From: JAXMDS01 sp043777815 | GTDB lineage: Bacteria; Pseudomonadota; Alphaproteobacteria; Rickettsiales; Rickettsiaceae | Assembly: GCA_043777815.1 (NCBI GenBank) | Contig: JAYWHH010000001.1 | Coordinates: forward strand, 228,479-292,478 | Direction: 5' to 3' | Length of the DNA stretch: 64,000 nt | In this document: piece after piece, positions 56,771 to 64,000 of the stretch | Numbering within the stretch: position 1 is the first letter of the stretch | How the letters are laid out: the number at the start of each line of letters is the position of its first letter | Position numbers and translations under genes: made by a program | The notes under the pieces: generated by a model | Seen by the model: the letters and a program-made list of their open reading frames with translations, nothing else | What the model was told of the DNA's origin: nothing | Database searches by the model: none

Positions 56771-57363
56771 TGAAACATTTTTTTAGAACTATTCAAGTGA
56801 CAGCTATTGCTGCCGGATTATTTTTAGGAATAATTTACTCCTTTAATCAGAAAAAGTCCAAGAATATAGAGCCAATTAAGATTGACAATCAAGATTTATT
56901 AGTGATTCCAGATTTTAGTTTAATTGAACAAAATGGTCAAAGTCTTAAATTTAGTGATATCAAGGAGGATTTAAAGTTAGTCTACTTTGGATTTACCTTA
57001 TGCCCTGAGGTATGTCCTAGAATATTGGGAAAATTAGTAGAGGCAGAACAGACGTTGGCTAAATATCAAATACCAATAAAAATTGTTTTTATAACTATAG
57101 ATCCTGAAAATGATAATGCAGATATTCTTAAAAATTACTTAATTAATCTAAGTCCCAACATTATTGGTTTTAGTGGATCCGATGACTTAATTAAACATAC
57201 CGCTGATTTGTTTGGAGCATTTTATTCTGATAAAGATGCTAATACTCATACCACATTCACCTATTTGGTATATAAAAACAAATATGTTGGGGTTTTTCAT
57301 GAAAATGATACTGTGAAACATATAATAGATAAAATAGTTCAATTTCATTCTGGCCACAAATAA
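56770..57363 (+). CDS. sco1: SCO1/SenC copper chaperone for cytochrome oxidase
   Basis: Periplasmic, membrane-anchored thioredoxin-fold protein that delivers copper to the CuA site of cytochrome c oxidase. N-terminal anchor at about 7-25. Copper ligands Cys78 and Cys82 in FTLCPEVCP and His160 in THTTFTYLV are all present. 197 residues is normal. The 3' part from about codon 106 onward has been copied twice further downstream (59246-59624 and 61771-62163), and its last bases acaaataaa recur in the spacer after it. Confidence 0.96.
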   Translation: MKHFFRTIQVTAIAAGLFLGIIYSFNQKKSKNIEPIKIDNQDLLVIPDFSLIEQNGQSLKFSDIKEDLKLVYFGFTLCPEVCPRILGKLVEAEQTLAKYQIPIKIVFITIDPENDNADILKNYLINLSPNIIGFSGSDDLIKHTADLFGAFYSDKDANTHTTFTYLVYKNKYVGVFHENDTVKHIIDKIVQFHSGHK

Positions 57364-57475
57364 ACATTCACTTACAGTTAGCTCAGTTTCACTTAGGTTA
57401 CAAATAAATATTCGTTTATAGTTAGTGCATTTTAATTTAAGTTACAAATAAACATTTATATATAGTTTATTAGAT
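57342..57475. repeat. Degenerate repeats of the sco1 3' end and stop codon
   Basis: The end of sco1, acaaataaac (57356), recurs as acaaataaat (57410) and acaaataaac (57444). Each is preceded by a tttca(t/c)t or tttaatt phrase and followed by att(c/t).(t/c)ttatagtt. The same cluster appears again after the second sco1 fragment (62156-62250). Confidence 0.7.
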
Positions 57476-57488
57476 TAATTATATTTAT

Positions 57489-57517
57489 TTGCAGTATAGT
57501 AACTTTTGAGATATAAT
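57489..57517 (+). promoter_or_regulatory. Promoter of coiled-coil unit 1
   Basis: -35 TTGCAG (57489-57494), 17-base spacer, -10 TATAAT (57512-57517). The surrounding 75 bases are almost the same as upstream of unit 2 (59640-59700). Transcription would start near 57524, about 20 bases before the ATG at 57545. Confidence 0.75.
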
Positions 57518-57544
57518 TTTATATAAATTATATAAAATTTTTAT

Positions 57545-58051
57545 ATGCAAAATAACTACGTTTTAACGGAGAATAATGTAACATCTGTCTTGAAATCAAA
57601 CGATATAATTAAATTGCTCACTAAATTTGTTTCTAATGTTGATCAAGATGTAGGATTCAACCCCTCTGGCAATAAAGATATTTATGCATTTCTTAATGGG
57701 GATGGTACTGCTAAAGTAAAAAGTATTTATCACAATGAATCAGATAGTGATTTTATCATAACTTTACTAAATAATTACCATGGTGTTAATAAGCATCAAG
57801 CAAATAGCGATGAAGTTACAAAAAAATGGATAGAAGACAGAGGTCCATATGCTATTTATAAAATGATGGAATTTTTAATGAAGAAAGATCCTAACATTAA
57901 GGCAACAATTGAATTTGAACTACAAACCCTTAAAGCAATTGAGGAGTCTAAACAACAAAGTAAGTTAGATTCTGAAAAACAACAAAGTAAGTTAGATGTT
58001 GATAATATGTCTACTGAGGCTCAATATGAGTCACCTATATACCCTTTCTAG
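57545..58051 (+). CDS. Coiled-coil unit 1, N-terminal domain ORF
   Basis: 168 residues. Its domain shares a pattern with unit 2: GFNPSGNK, then FLN, then LLN.YH..NK.Q.NS, TKKW, KIM..L and QSKLD. The frame ends at 58051 just after QQSKLDVDNMSTEAQYES. In unit 2 the equivalent point continues straight into the coiled coil; here the coiled coil lies in the next frame. So this is most likely the front half of a gene split by a frameshift near 58030-58050, or the first gene of an overlapping pair. There is no signal peptide. The function is unknown. Confidence 0.65.
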   Translation: MQNNYVLTENNVTSVLKSNDIIKLLTKFVSNVDQDVGFNPSGNKDIYAFLNGDGTAKVKSIYHNESDSDFIITLLNNYHGVNKHQANSDEVTKKWIEDRGPYAIYKMMEFLMKKDPNIKATIEFELQTLKAIEESKQQSKLDSEKQQSKLDVDNMSTEAQYESPIYPF

Positions 58052-59084
58052 GCCTGAAGATCTTAAATACATGAATCAGTCTAAGAATACTGGAGAAAAA
58101 ATATCTCAACACACAATAGATTATCAAGAAGTTTGTCAAGATGAGACGAAAAAATACCTCTTGTTACAAAGTATTGCACCAAACTTATCAAATGTTCAAA
58201 TAATCCAGATCAATAAATACATGAATAATCAGAAAGTAGAAATTGAGCAAAAGACACAAAAGAAAATGGAGAAATTGAAAGATAAATATAAGAAACAAGC
58301 ACAAGAAGATAAATATAAGAAACAAGCACAAGAAGAAATATATAAAGCTAAAAAAGAAGCGAAAGCTAAATATAAGAAACAAGCACAAGAAGAAATATAT
58401 AAAGCTAAAAAAGAAACAAAAGCAAGATGTAAATCAAAAGTAGACAAGCTAGTTGAAGATCTCCAAGCACAAAAAGAAGAAACAGCAGCAGAAGATAAAA
58501 AACGTAAAGAATTGAAACAAAAATTTAAAGAGCTAAAAGATAACAATGAATCGTTGTTAAAGGAAAGACAAGATTTAGGAAAAAAGTTAGAAATTGAAAC
58601 AAAAGAAAAAGAATCTCACAAGCAAGAAATTTCAAGGTTAAAAGAAGTTAATGAAGTCTTAAAAGAAGAATTAACAGATAAAACAAAAAAAATAGAAGCT
58701 CAGGCGCAAGAAATGAAAGCACAGATGGAAGATTTCTCGAAACAAATTGGAGCAAATAATGAAGTTAAAATAAAAGAAATGGGAACAAATTCTGAAGCAA
58801 GAACATATCAGCCGGTGCAAGAAATGAAAGCACAGTATGTAAAAGAAATAGAAGCTCAGGCGCAAGAAATGAAAGCACAGCATGAAAAAGACATGGAAGC
58901 TCAGGCGCAAGAAATGAAAGCAGTGATGTTAGAGTTTAATAAAAAAATGGATCAATGTGTACAAAGTACAACGAATTCTTATGTAGATGTTCAAAATACA
59001 TTTAATAATGATGAAAATCTAGATACCATTGGAACAAATGTAGATAAAGCTGATAATATAAATGTCGATACCATTAGTAAATAA
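58026..59084 (+). CDS. Coiled-coil unit 1, long coiled-coil ORF
   Basis: About 352 residues from the ATG at 58026, which has a good ribosome site (gagg at 58016-58019, 6 bases before). An ATG at 58071 is an alternative. From about residue 60 on it is one continuous Lys/Glu/Gln/Ala coiled coil, with a 19-residue tandem repeat (KYKKQAQEEIYKAKKE, period 57 bases) and several QAQEMKAQ units. The last 40 residues are Asn/Asp-rich and not coiled. The N-terminal domain lies in the overlapping upstream ORF in another frame. No membrane segment or known domain is seen. Confidence 0.65.
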   Translation: MSHLYTLSRPEDLKYMNQSKNTGEKISQHTIDYQEVCQDETKKYLLLQSIAPNLSNVQIIQINKYMNNQKVEIEQKTQKKMEKLKDKYKKQAQEDKYKKQAQEEIYKAKKEAKAKYKKQAQEEIYKAKKETKARCKSKVDKLVEDLQAQKEETAAEDKKRKELKQKFKELKDNNESLLKERQDLGKKLEIETKEKESHKQEISRLKEVNEVLKEELTDKTKKIEAQAQEMKAQMEDFSKQIGANNEVKIKEMGTNSEARTYQPVQEMKAQYVKEIEAQAQEMKAQHEKDMEAQAQEMKAVMLEFNKKMDQCVQSTTNSYVDVQNTFNNDENLDTIGTNVDKADNINVDTISK

Positions 59085-59090
59085 TTGAGT

Positions 59091-59625
59091 AAAGATTGTT
59101 TTACGAAGTCAAAAGTGCAATTGTTGCAAATTAATAAGATGACTTTCAAAAGATTTGAAAATAAGATATCGGATTAGATATCAGGAAAGATTCATACTAA
59201 CAGCTTTCTTTAGTTTTCTTTAGTTTATAGCACAAGTTCTTCTTGGTTTTATAACTATAGATCCTGAAAATGATAATGCAGATACTCTTAGAGATTACTT
59301 AATTAATCTAAGTCACAACATTATTGGTCTCACTGGTTCTGGTGATACAAACATTATTGGTCTTACTGGGTCTGCTGACTTAATTAAACATACTGCGGAT
59401 TTGTTTGGCGCATTTTACTAATACTCATACCACCTGGGTCTGCTGACTTAATTAAGTATACTGCGGATTTGTTTGGTGCATTTTATTCTGATAAAGATGC
59501 TAATACTCATACTACATTCACCTATTTGGTATATAAAAACAAATATGTTGGGGTTTTTCATGAAAATGATACTGTGAAACATATAATAGATAAAATAGTT
59601 CAGTTTCATTTAAGTCACAAATAAA
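59091..59625 (+). pseudogene. Duplicated spacer with sco1 3' fragment (copy 1)
   Basis: From 59246 to the stop at 59622-59624 the sequence matches sco1 codons about 106-197, starting ttttataactatagatcctg. It has no start, no Cys pair, and carries internal duplications: acaaacattattggtct repeated once, and an 80-base block starting gggtctgctgacttaatta repeated with a deletion in the first copy that breaks the frame. The upstream 155 bases (59091-59245) are not from sco1 but are nearly identical to those before copy 2. Confidence 0.85.
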
Positions 59626-59661
59626 CATTCATTTACAGTTTATTAGATTAATTATATTTAT

Positions 59662-59690
59662 TTGCAGTATAGTAACTTACAAGATATAAT
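59662..59690 (+). promoter_or_regulatory. Promoter of coiled-coil unit 2
   Basis: -35 TTGCAG (59662-59667), 17-base spacer, -10 TATAAT (59685-59690), the same as unit 1. The TTG of the -35 box opens an in-frame ORF, but it is not the translation start. Confidence 0.75.
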
Positions 59691-59718
59691 TTCATATAAA
59701 TTAAATAACCCTTCTAAT

Positions 59719-61599
59719 ATGCAAAATAACCACTTAAATATGCAACGTGCATATTTAAAAGATAGTTTGTCCGTAATGGATGTAGTAGCTCTCAATCAGG
59801 CTATGTCCAATTCTTACTATAATGATGCAACTCCTCTCAGTTATGCTAATTTAGGAGCTTTTATTCAGGCTGAGGCATGCAATCCTCACTGTTCAAATAT
59901 AGATGTAAGAGCTCTCAGCTACTGTTCAACAAAGAATAATCCAAAAAAAAATTTGCCCTCAATAGATAAGTCAATTCATTTGATGACTGAAGCTATCAAT
60001 TATTATGATCAGGCTATAGGATTCAACCCTTCTGGTAATAAAAATTTTTCGCAATTTCTTAATACGAACAGGCTTGATAAACTAAAAAAAATATGCCCTC
60101 ATGATCCTGAGCCTATCTTGAGTCTGCTAAATAAGTACCATGATTTTAATAAGCAGCAAAAAAATAGCTATAAAGCTACAAAAAAATGGATGGAGATGGA
60201 AAACCAATCTACTTTTTTTAAAATTATGAATGATTTAGCGAATATAGCTTCTGAGGCTCAATTGAAAATAGGTACAATTCAAGCAATTAAGGGATTTAAA
60301 AAACAAAGTAAACTAGATGCTGATGATAGTATATCTACTAAGGCTCAACATAATACTAGGGATACTGAGGTTCAATATAAGCAAAAATTAGAAACGCGAC
60401 ATGTAGAAGAAATGGAGGAAGTTCAATATAAGCCATCACTAAAAATGAGGATGGCTGCAAAAAAATTAAAAATGCTGCATGCAGAAGAAATGGAGGAAGC
60501 TAAATATAATCAAAGATTAGAAAAAGAAATATGTAAAATCAAAAAAGAAGTGGAGGTTAAATATAAGCAACAAGTAGAAGCTCTGCATGCAAAAGCAATG
60601 GAAGCTCAAGCGCAAAAAATAACAGCTCAAGCTAAAGAAAACAAAGAGCTGGCAGCTAAATGTAAAACACAACAAATAGAATTAGAAAATTCAAATAGCT
60701 TGAATAAACTTTTAACAGAAGAGTTAAAAATTAAAGATGGGCTTAAAAATGACTTACAAGCTCAATATGACAAATTATATGACTTACAAACTCAATATGA
60801 CAAATTAAATGAAAAAATGAATTCTCAAACGCAACAATTGGAAGCGCTGTATGCAAAAGAAATGGAAGCTCAAGCGCAAAAAATAACAGCTCAAGCTAAA
60901 GAAAACAAAGAGCTAGCAGCTAAATGTAAAACACAACAAATAGAATTAGAAAATTCAAATAGCTTGAATGAACTTTTAACAGAAGAGTTAAGCATTAAAG
61001 ATGAATTTAAACTTGAGTCAGAAATTAAAGTGCAGGAAATGAAAGAGCAGCATGCAAAAGAAATAAAAGCTCAAGATCAAGAATATGAAGAATTAAGGGT
61101 AAAAGCAAACTCTGTTGTAAGAGAAATGAAAGCTAAAGTAAAAGAAAAAGAAAAAGTAATAGAAGATCAAGCACAAGAAGCGGAAAAGTTAACAGCTAAA
61201 ATTAAAGCAATAGAAGATCAAGCGCAAAAAATGGAAGCGCAGCATGCAAAAGAAATGGGAGCTAAAGAAAAAGCAATAGAAGGGTTAAAAGTTCAAACAA
61301 AAGCAATAGAAGGGTTAAAAGTTCAAACAAAAGCAACAGATAATAAATTAGAAGAACATAACTCTCCAAAACATGCTGATAAAAAATATGATAGTATGAT
61401 GCAGAAAGTTGATAAATATATACAAAATGATGATAATGCATACGCATCTATTAGCTCATTAATCCCTCAAGGCAACTCTGAATCTGATAAACTTTTTAGA
61501 GTGAATAATGAGGAAGGCTGTCAAACTAATCATACAAATGAAGACAGTTCTTTTGCACATCCTAATGCCGGTGTTGATCATGTTGGAGAAAGTTTCTAG
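59719..61599 (+). CDS. Coiled-coil unit 2, long coiled-coil protein
   Basis: 626 residues from the ATG at 59719, chosen because atgcaaaataac here matches the unit 1 start in position relative to the promoter. Residues 1-90 are unique to unit 2. The shared domain (GFNPSGNKN, FLNTN, LLNKYHDFNKQQKNS, TKKW) covers about 95-200. Then follows about 370 residues of coiled coil with many QAQK and HAKEMEAQ units, an 88-residue internal repeat and a 10-residue tandem repeat EGLKVQTKAI (61271-61330). The tail of about 70 residues is polar (Ser/Asn/Asp/His). No signal peptide or membrane helix. The role is unknown; candidates are a cytosolic filament-like protein or a type IV secreted effector. Confidence 0.8.
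   Translation: MQNNHLNMQRAYLKDSLSVMDVVALNQAMSNSYYNDATPLSYANLGAFIQAEACNPHCSNIDVRALSYCSTKNNPKKNLPSIDKSIHLMTEAINYYDQAIGFNPSGNKNFSQFLNTNRLDKLKKICPHDPEPILSLLNKYHDFNKQQKNSYKATKKWMEMENQSTFFKIMNDLANIASEAQLKIGTIQAIKGFKKQSKLDADDSISTKAQHNTRDTEVQYKQKLETRHVEEMEEVQYKPSLKMRMAAKKLKMLHAEEMEEAKYNQRLEKEICKIKKEVEVKYKQQVEALHAKAMEAQAQKITAQAKENKELAAKCKTQQIELENSNSLNKLLTEELKIKDGLKNDLQAQYDKLYDLQTQYDKLNEKMNSQTQQLEALYAKEMEAQAQKITAQAKENKELAAKCKTQQIELENSNSLNELLTEELSIKDEFKLESEIKVQEMKEQHAKEIKAQDQEYEELRVKANSVVREMKAKVKEKEKVIEDQAQEAEKLTAKIKAIEDQAQKMEAQHAKEMGAKEKAIEGLKVQTKAIEGLKVQTKATDNKLEEHNSPKHADKKYDSMMQKVDKYIQNDDNAYASISSLIPQGNSESDKLFRVNNEEGCQTNHTNEDSSFAHPNAGVDHVGESF
60577..60990 (+). repeat. 88-residue internal repeat in coiled-coil unit 2
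   Basis: Two 150-base blocks, 60577-60726 and 60841-60990, are nearly identical at a 264-base (88-codon) spacing. The shared part includes gctcaagcgcaaaaaataac and cacaacaaatagaattagaa. The frame is kept. Confidence 0.9.
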
Positions 61600-61624
61600 T
61601 ATCAATTAATAAATTTTCCGGAAT

Positions 61625-62164
61625 AAAGATTGTTTTTAGGAAGTCAAAAGTGCAATTGTTGCAAATTAATAAGATGACTTTCAAAAGATTTGAAAATAAG
61701 ATATCGGATTAGATATCAGGAAAGATTTATACCAACAACTTTCTTTAGTTTATAGCACAAGTTCTTCTTGGTTTTATAACTATAGATCCTGTGAATGATA
61801 ATGCAGATACTCTTAGAGATTACTTAATTAATCTAAGTCACAACATTATTGGTCTCACTGGTTCTGGTGATACAAACATTATTGGCCTTACTGGGTCTGC
61901 TGACTTAATTAAACATACTGCGGATTTGTTTGGCGCATTTTATTCTGATAAAGATGCTAATACTCATACTACCTGGGTCTGCTGACTTAATTAAACATAC
62001 CGTTGATTTGTTTGGTGCATTTTACTCTGATAAAGATGCTAATATTCATACCACATTCACCTATTTGATATATAAAAACAAATATGTTGGGGTTTTTCAT
62101 GAAAATGATACTGTGAAACATATAATAGATAAAATAATTCAGTTTCACTTAGGTCACAAATAAA
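61625..62164 (+). pseudogene. Duplicated spacer with sco1 3' fragment (copy 2)
   Basis: Nearly identical to 59091-59625. The sco1 part runs 61771-62163 and keeps the sco1 stop codon. Here the 80-base internal duplication is complete (blocks starting gggtctgctgacttaatta at about 61891 and 61974). A frame change falls between the duplicated parts, so two short frames (61791-61985 and 61930-62163) remain but no full SCO1 protein. No Cys ligands are present. Confidence 0.85.
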
Positions 62165-62430
62165 CATTCGTTTATAGTGCAACTTTATTCAAGCTACAAA
62201 TAAACATTTGTTTACAGTTAGTTCAGTTTCATTCAAGCCACAAATAGTTTTTAAATATGATTTGATTTTATTTTATGTAGATATTAAGTATCAAAAAATA
62301 ATTTGTGATCTTTGGAATCTAAGCCGTAAAATTCAATTTATCTTAGGATCTAACCCATCCTGGATGAATAATTTAATTAGAGGTATTGCATATGAACATC
62401 AGGTTGAATTATATTTAACATCTATTTATT
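62165..62430. other. Leader of coiled-coil unit 3, with sco1-end repeats
   Basis: The first 85 bases repeat the acaaataaac-type sco1 end twice more. The rest does not match the promoter cassette of units 1 and 2. An 86-codon frame (62208-62468) spans it and overlaps unit 3 by 38 bases; its first codons come from the repeat. I do not think it is a gene, though the stretch from 62300 on (reading SRKIQFILGSNPSWMNN) could be a remnant of one. Confidence 0.5.
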
Positions 62431-64000
62431 ATGCAGCAATCACAAAACGACAATTTGTATTCGCTTGATAATATAAGAGCCGCATCGAAGAATGTAGAAT
62501 TTACAAAGCTCGTTGCAGAAAAGCTTAATAAATTTACACAACTAACTGGATATAAGTCGTCCATGCCAGTACCATTTCATGAGTTTTACAATTTTAGCGT
62601 TAATATAGATTTCCGTGCTATGGCAAGAGAGTTAGGAGTAAGTGGATATCCTGTTGATGGAGTGGGGGCAGCTATTTGCGATCCTTCTAAATTTGCAAAG
62701 TTGTTCGGGGCCCGTTACTATTCTGATTACAAGAAGGTAGAAGATTTTTTTAATAATGCTGACTTAAAATCAATCGAAAGTATCAAGATTATATTATGCG
62801 GCCTTGGATTGGAAGATAAATTTATTGCAGCCGCTAAATCTCCGGAAATCAAGCTGGATGAAGAAGCTAAAGAGAATTTGTCATATGAAAATAAGGCCCT
62901 AATAGAAGAAAAAGCTAAGCTCCAGAACTCATATATGCAAGCCACTAAAGTTTTAGAAGAGTCTCTAGAGAAAGAGAGGGAGATAAATAAGGATCTTGAA
63001 ACTCAACTATGTACCGTAAAGCAACAGCATCAAAGTCTTATGCAGGCAGCTATTAAAGAGAAAAATGACATGGAGAAAGATTTCCAAAATAAAGCTAAAG
63101 TAGCAGAAGATAAAATAAGAATAGTGGAAGAAAAAGTTAAGACAATAGAAGCGGAAAAGAATGAAATAGAAATAAAAAATAAGAATCTCGAAATAAAAAA
63201 TGAGAAAACTGAGGCAAAATTAAATGCTGCGATAGAGCAGGCAAAGAAATTACACATAACTACACAAGTAATCATTGGAGAAAAAGATTGTTTGGTTAAG
63301 CAAATGAAGGAGAAAAAAGAATCTTGGCTCAAAAAGAAAGAAGTCCTAAAACAAGAGTTAGAGCAGGTAAAAAATTCAGTATCGCGTCTTACAGAGCAAA
63401 GAAATATTGATTTAGAGCAAAGAAATATTGACTTAGAAGAAAGATTTAAAAAATTAGAAAAGAGTAGTCAGTCAAGTAAAAAAAGCAAACCTAGTGAAAG
63501 TAGCTCAAGTAGTAAATACAGCAATTCAAAAAGTAATATAAGTAGTCTTACTGAAAATAGTATTGAATCTAAAGACGTAAGCGAACTATTGAACAATTCA
63601 AAATTTAAAAAGCTTGAAGCTAAACTTGAAGCTAGAATTTTAAAGCGCTTAAAACAAAGCAATCAAGACTCAGACATTGGAGATAAATCATCCATTGGAC
63701 ATGATATGTCAAAAAAGAATGAAATTTCTATTATAGAAACCAAAAAAACTGGGCGTGATAAATCTGAATTGCTAAGCAAAACGGTTCAACCTTGTTATAA
63801 ATCTGACAAAGAAGACAGTGACTTGAGCGTAAATGAATCTCACAATATTCTGTCTCCTCTTAATAAAACGCCATATCTTGATAGTTACAATATGAGTGAT
63901 AGAGATAAAAAAAGTACTAATCAACCGCATAATGAAATTGACTCTGAAGCAGAAAGCTTAGGTGCTTTAAGTCAAAAAATTGAAGCAGAAAATTTGGATG
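62431..64000 (+). CDS. Coiled-coil unit 3, long coiled-coil protein (3' truncated by window)
   Basis: Open from ATG 62431 to the window end, at least 523 codons with no stop. The first 140 residues are a globular-looking domain. Its start, FTKLVAEKLNKFTQLTGYKSSMPVPFHEFYN, lines up loosely with the shared domain of units 1 and 2 (IIKLLTKFVSNVDQDVGFNPSGNKDIYAFLN). Residues about 150-345 form a coiled coil (Glu/Lys/Gln-rich). A tandem EQRNIDLE-QRNIDLEE unit lies at about 325. After that comes a Ser/Lys/Asn-rich, probably disordered region. An in-frame stop at 62416-62418 fixes the upstream limit. The similarity to units 1 and 2 is tentative but the position and architecture agree. Confidence 0.75.
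   Translation, partial: MQQSQNDNLYSLDNIRAASKNVEFTKLVAEKLNKFTQLTGYKSSMPVPFHEFYNFSVNIDFRAMARELGVSGYPVDGVGAAICDPSKFAKLFGARYYSDYKKVEDFFNNADLKSIESIKIILCGLGLEDKFIAAAKSPEIKLDEEAKENLSYENKALIEEKAKLQNSYMQATKVLEESLEKEREINKDLETQLCTVKQQHQSLMQAAIKEKNDMEKDFQNKAKVAEDKIRIVEEKVKTIEAEKNEIEIKNKNLEIKNEKTEAKLNAAIEQAKKLHITTQVIIGEKDCLVKQMKEKKESWLKKKEVLKQELEQVKNSVSRLTEQRNIDLEQRNIDLEERFKKLEKSSQSSKKSKPSESSSSSKYSNSKSNISSLTENSIESKDVSELLNNSKFKKLEAKLEARILKRLKQSNQDSDIGDKSSIGHDMSKKNEISIIETKKTGRDKSELLSKTVQPCYKSDKEDSDLSVNESHNILSPLNKTPYLDSYNMSDRDKKSTNQPHNEIDSEAESLGALSQKIEAENLD

Noticed and set aside
58188..58910. Hydrophobic, Phe/Leu-rich frames on the minus strand opposite the coiled coil
   Set aside because: They mirror the Lys/Glu codon bias of the coiled-coil gene; no start signal and no independent support.
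59662..59718. Upstream extension of coiled-coil unit 2 from a TTG at 59662
   Set aside because: The sequence is the promoter cassette shared with unit 1; the TTG is the -35 box, and the equivalent start in unit 1 is the ATG corresponding to 59719.
61791..62163. Two short SCO1-like frames as functional genes
   Set aside because: They lack the membrane anchor and the CxxxC copper site and contain internal duplications with a frame change; they are fragments.
62208..62468. 86-codon frame before coiled-coil unit 3
   Set aside because: It starts inside sco1-end repeats, has no ribosome site, and overlaps the unit 3 start.

Overview
The window is a very AT-rich stretch of an alphaproteobacterial chromosome. 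Gene content points to an obligately intracellular Rickettsiales bacterium. The signs are a valyl-tRNA synthetase of the short Rickettsiales (archaeal-like) type, a large VirB6 protein of a rickettsial type IV secretion system, NtrY, a divergent CtrA-like regulator, alphaproteobacterial AddB, ThyX instead of ThyA, CtaA/CtaB/SCO1 for cytochrome oxidase, and beta-barrel outer membrane proteins. MurC, MraY, FtsZ and FtsB show that a peptidoglycan/division system is kept. A Midichloriaceae- or Anaplasmataceae-like host is my guess; family level is not proven by what I can see.

Layout. 1-9.5 kb (+): 3' end of ftsZ, grpE, two Mrp/NADH-dehydrogenase-like membrane subunits, a VirB6 protein with a 400-residue disordered tail, an outer membrane protein fragment, addB, then tRNA-Ser. 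10-19 kb (mostly -): two unknown overlapping genes, ntrY, a TRAP permease, a Cys-repeat protein and valS. 19-26 kb: a pentapeptide-repeat lipoprotein, a possible DNA polymerase III delta' subunit, a porin-like protein (-) and murC. 26-42 kb: ctrA-like regulator, sulfatase-fold membrane enzyme, infA, an unknown gene, radA, an ABC-2 permease, parA, thyX, ctaB, an MFS transporter, mraY, rpsF, rpsD and mlaE. 42-53.5 kb: znuC-like ATPase, an ABC exporter membrane domain with no ATPase domain, an enlarged lon, ctaA, ftsB, ppa, tRNA-Val, tRNA-Pro, tsf, rlmB, a small lipoprotein and a COQ10/RatA protein. 53.5-57.4 kb (+): a second barrel protein, a thioredoxin-fold protein, tmk and sco1, closely packed.

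57.4-64 kb is the accessory region and the most unusual part. It is a tandem array of long coiled-coil proteins that share an N-terminal domain and a near-identical promoter. The units are separated by duplicated, decayed copies of the 3' half of the adjacent sco1 gene. The first unit is split by a frame change. The second is intact with internal repeats. The third (start at 62431) is open to the right edge.

Two wider patterns run through the window. First, several genes (ftsZ, thyX, mraY, sco1) have short tandem duplications at their 3' ends that include the stop codon, and many other spacers hold short tandem repeats. Second, several housekeeping proteins (Lon, MurC, Tmk, ValS, the CtrA-like regulator) carry polar low-complexity insertions between conserved blocks. 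Most genes are solitary rather than in classical operons: rpsF lacks rpsR/rplI, tsf lacks rpsB, parA lacks parB, addB lacks addA, all typical of a shuffled reduced genome.
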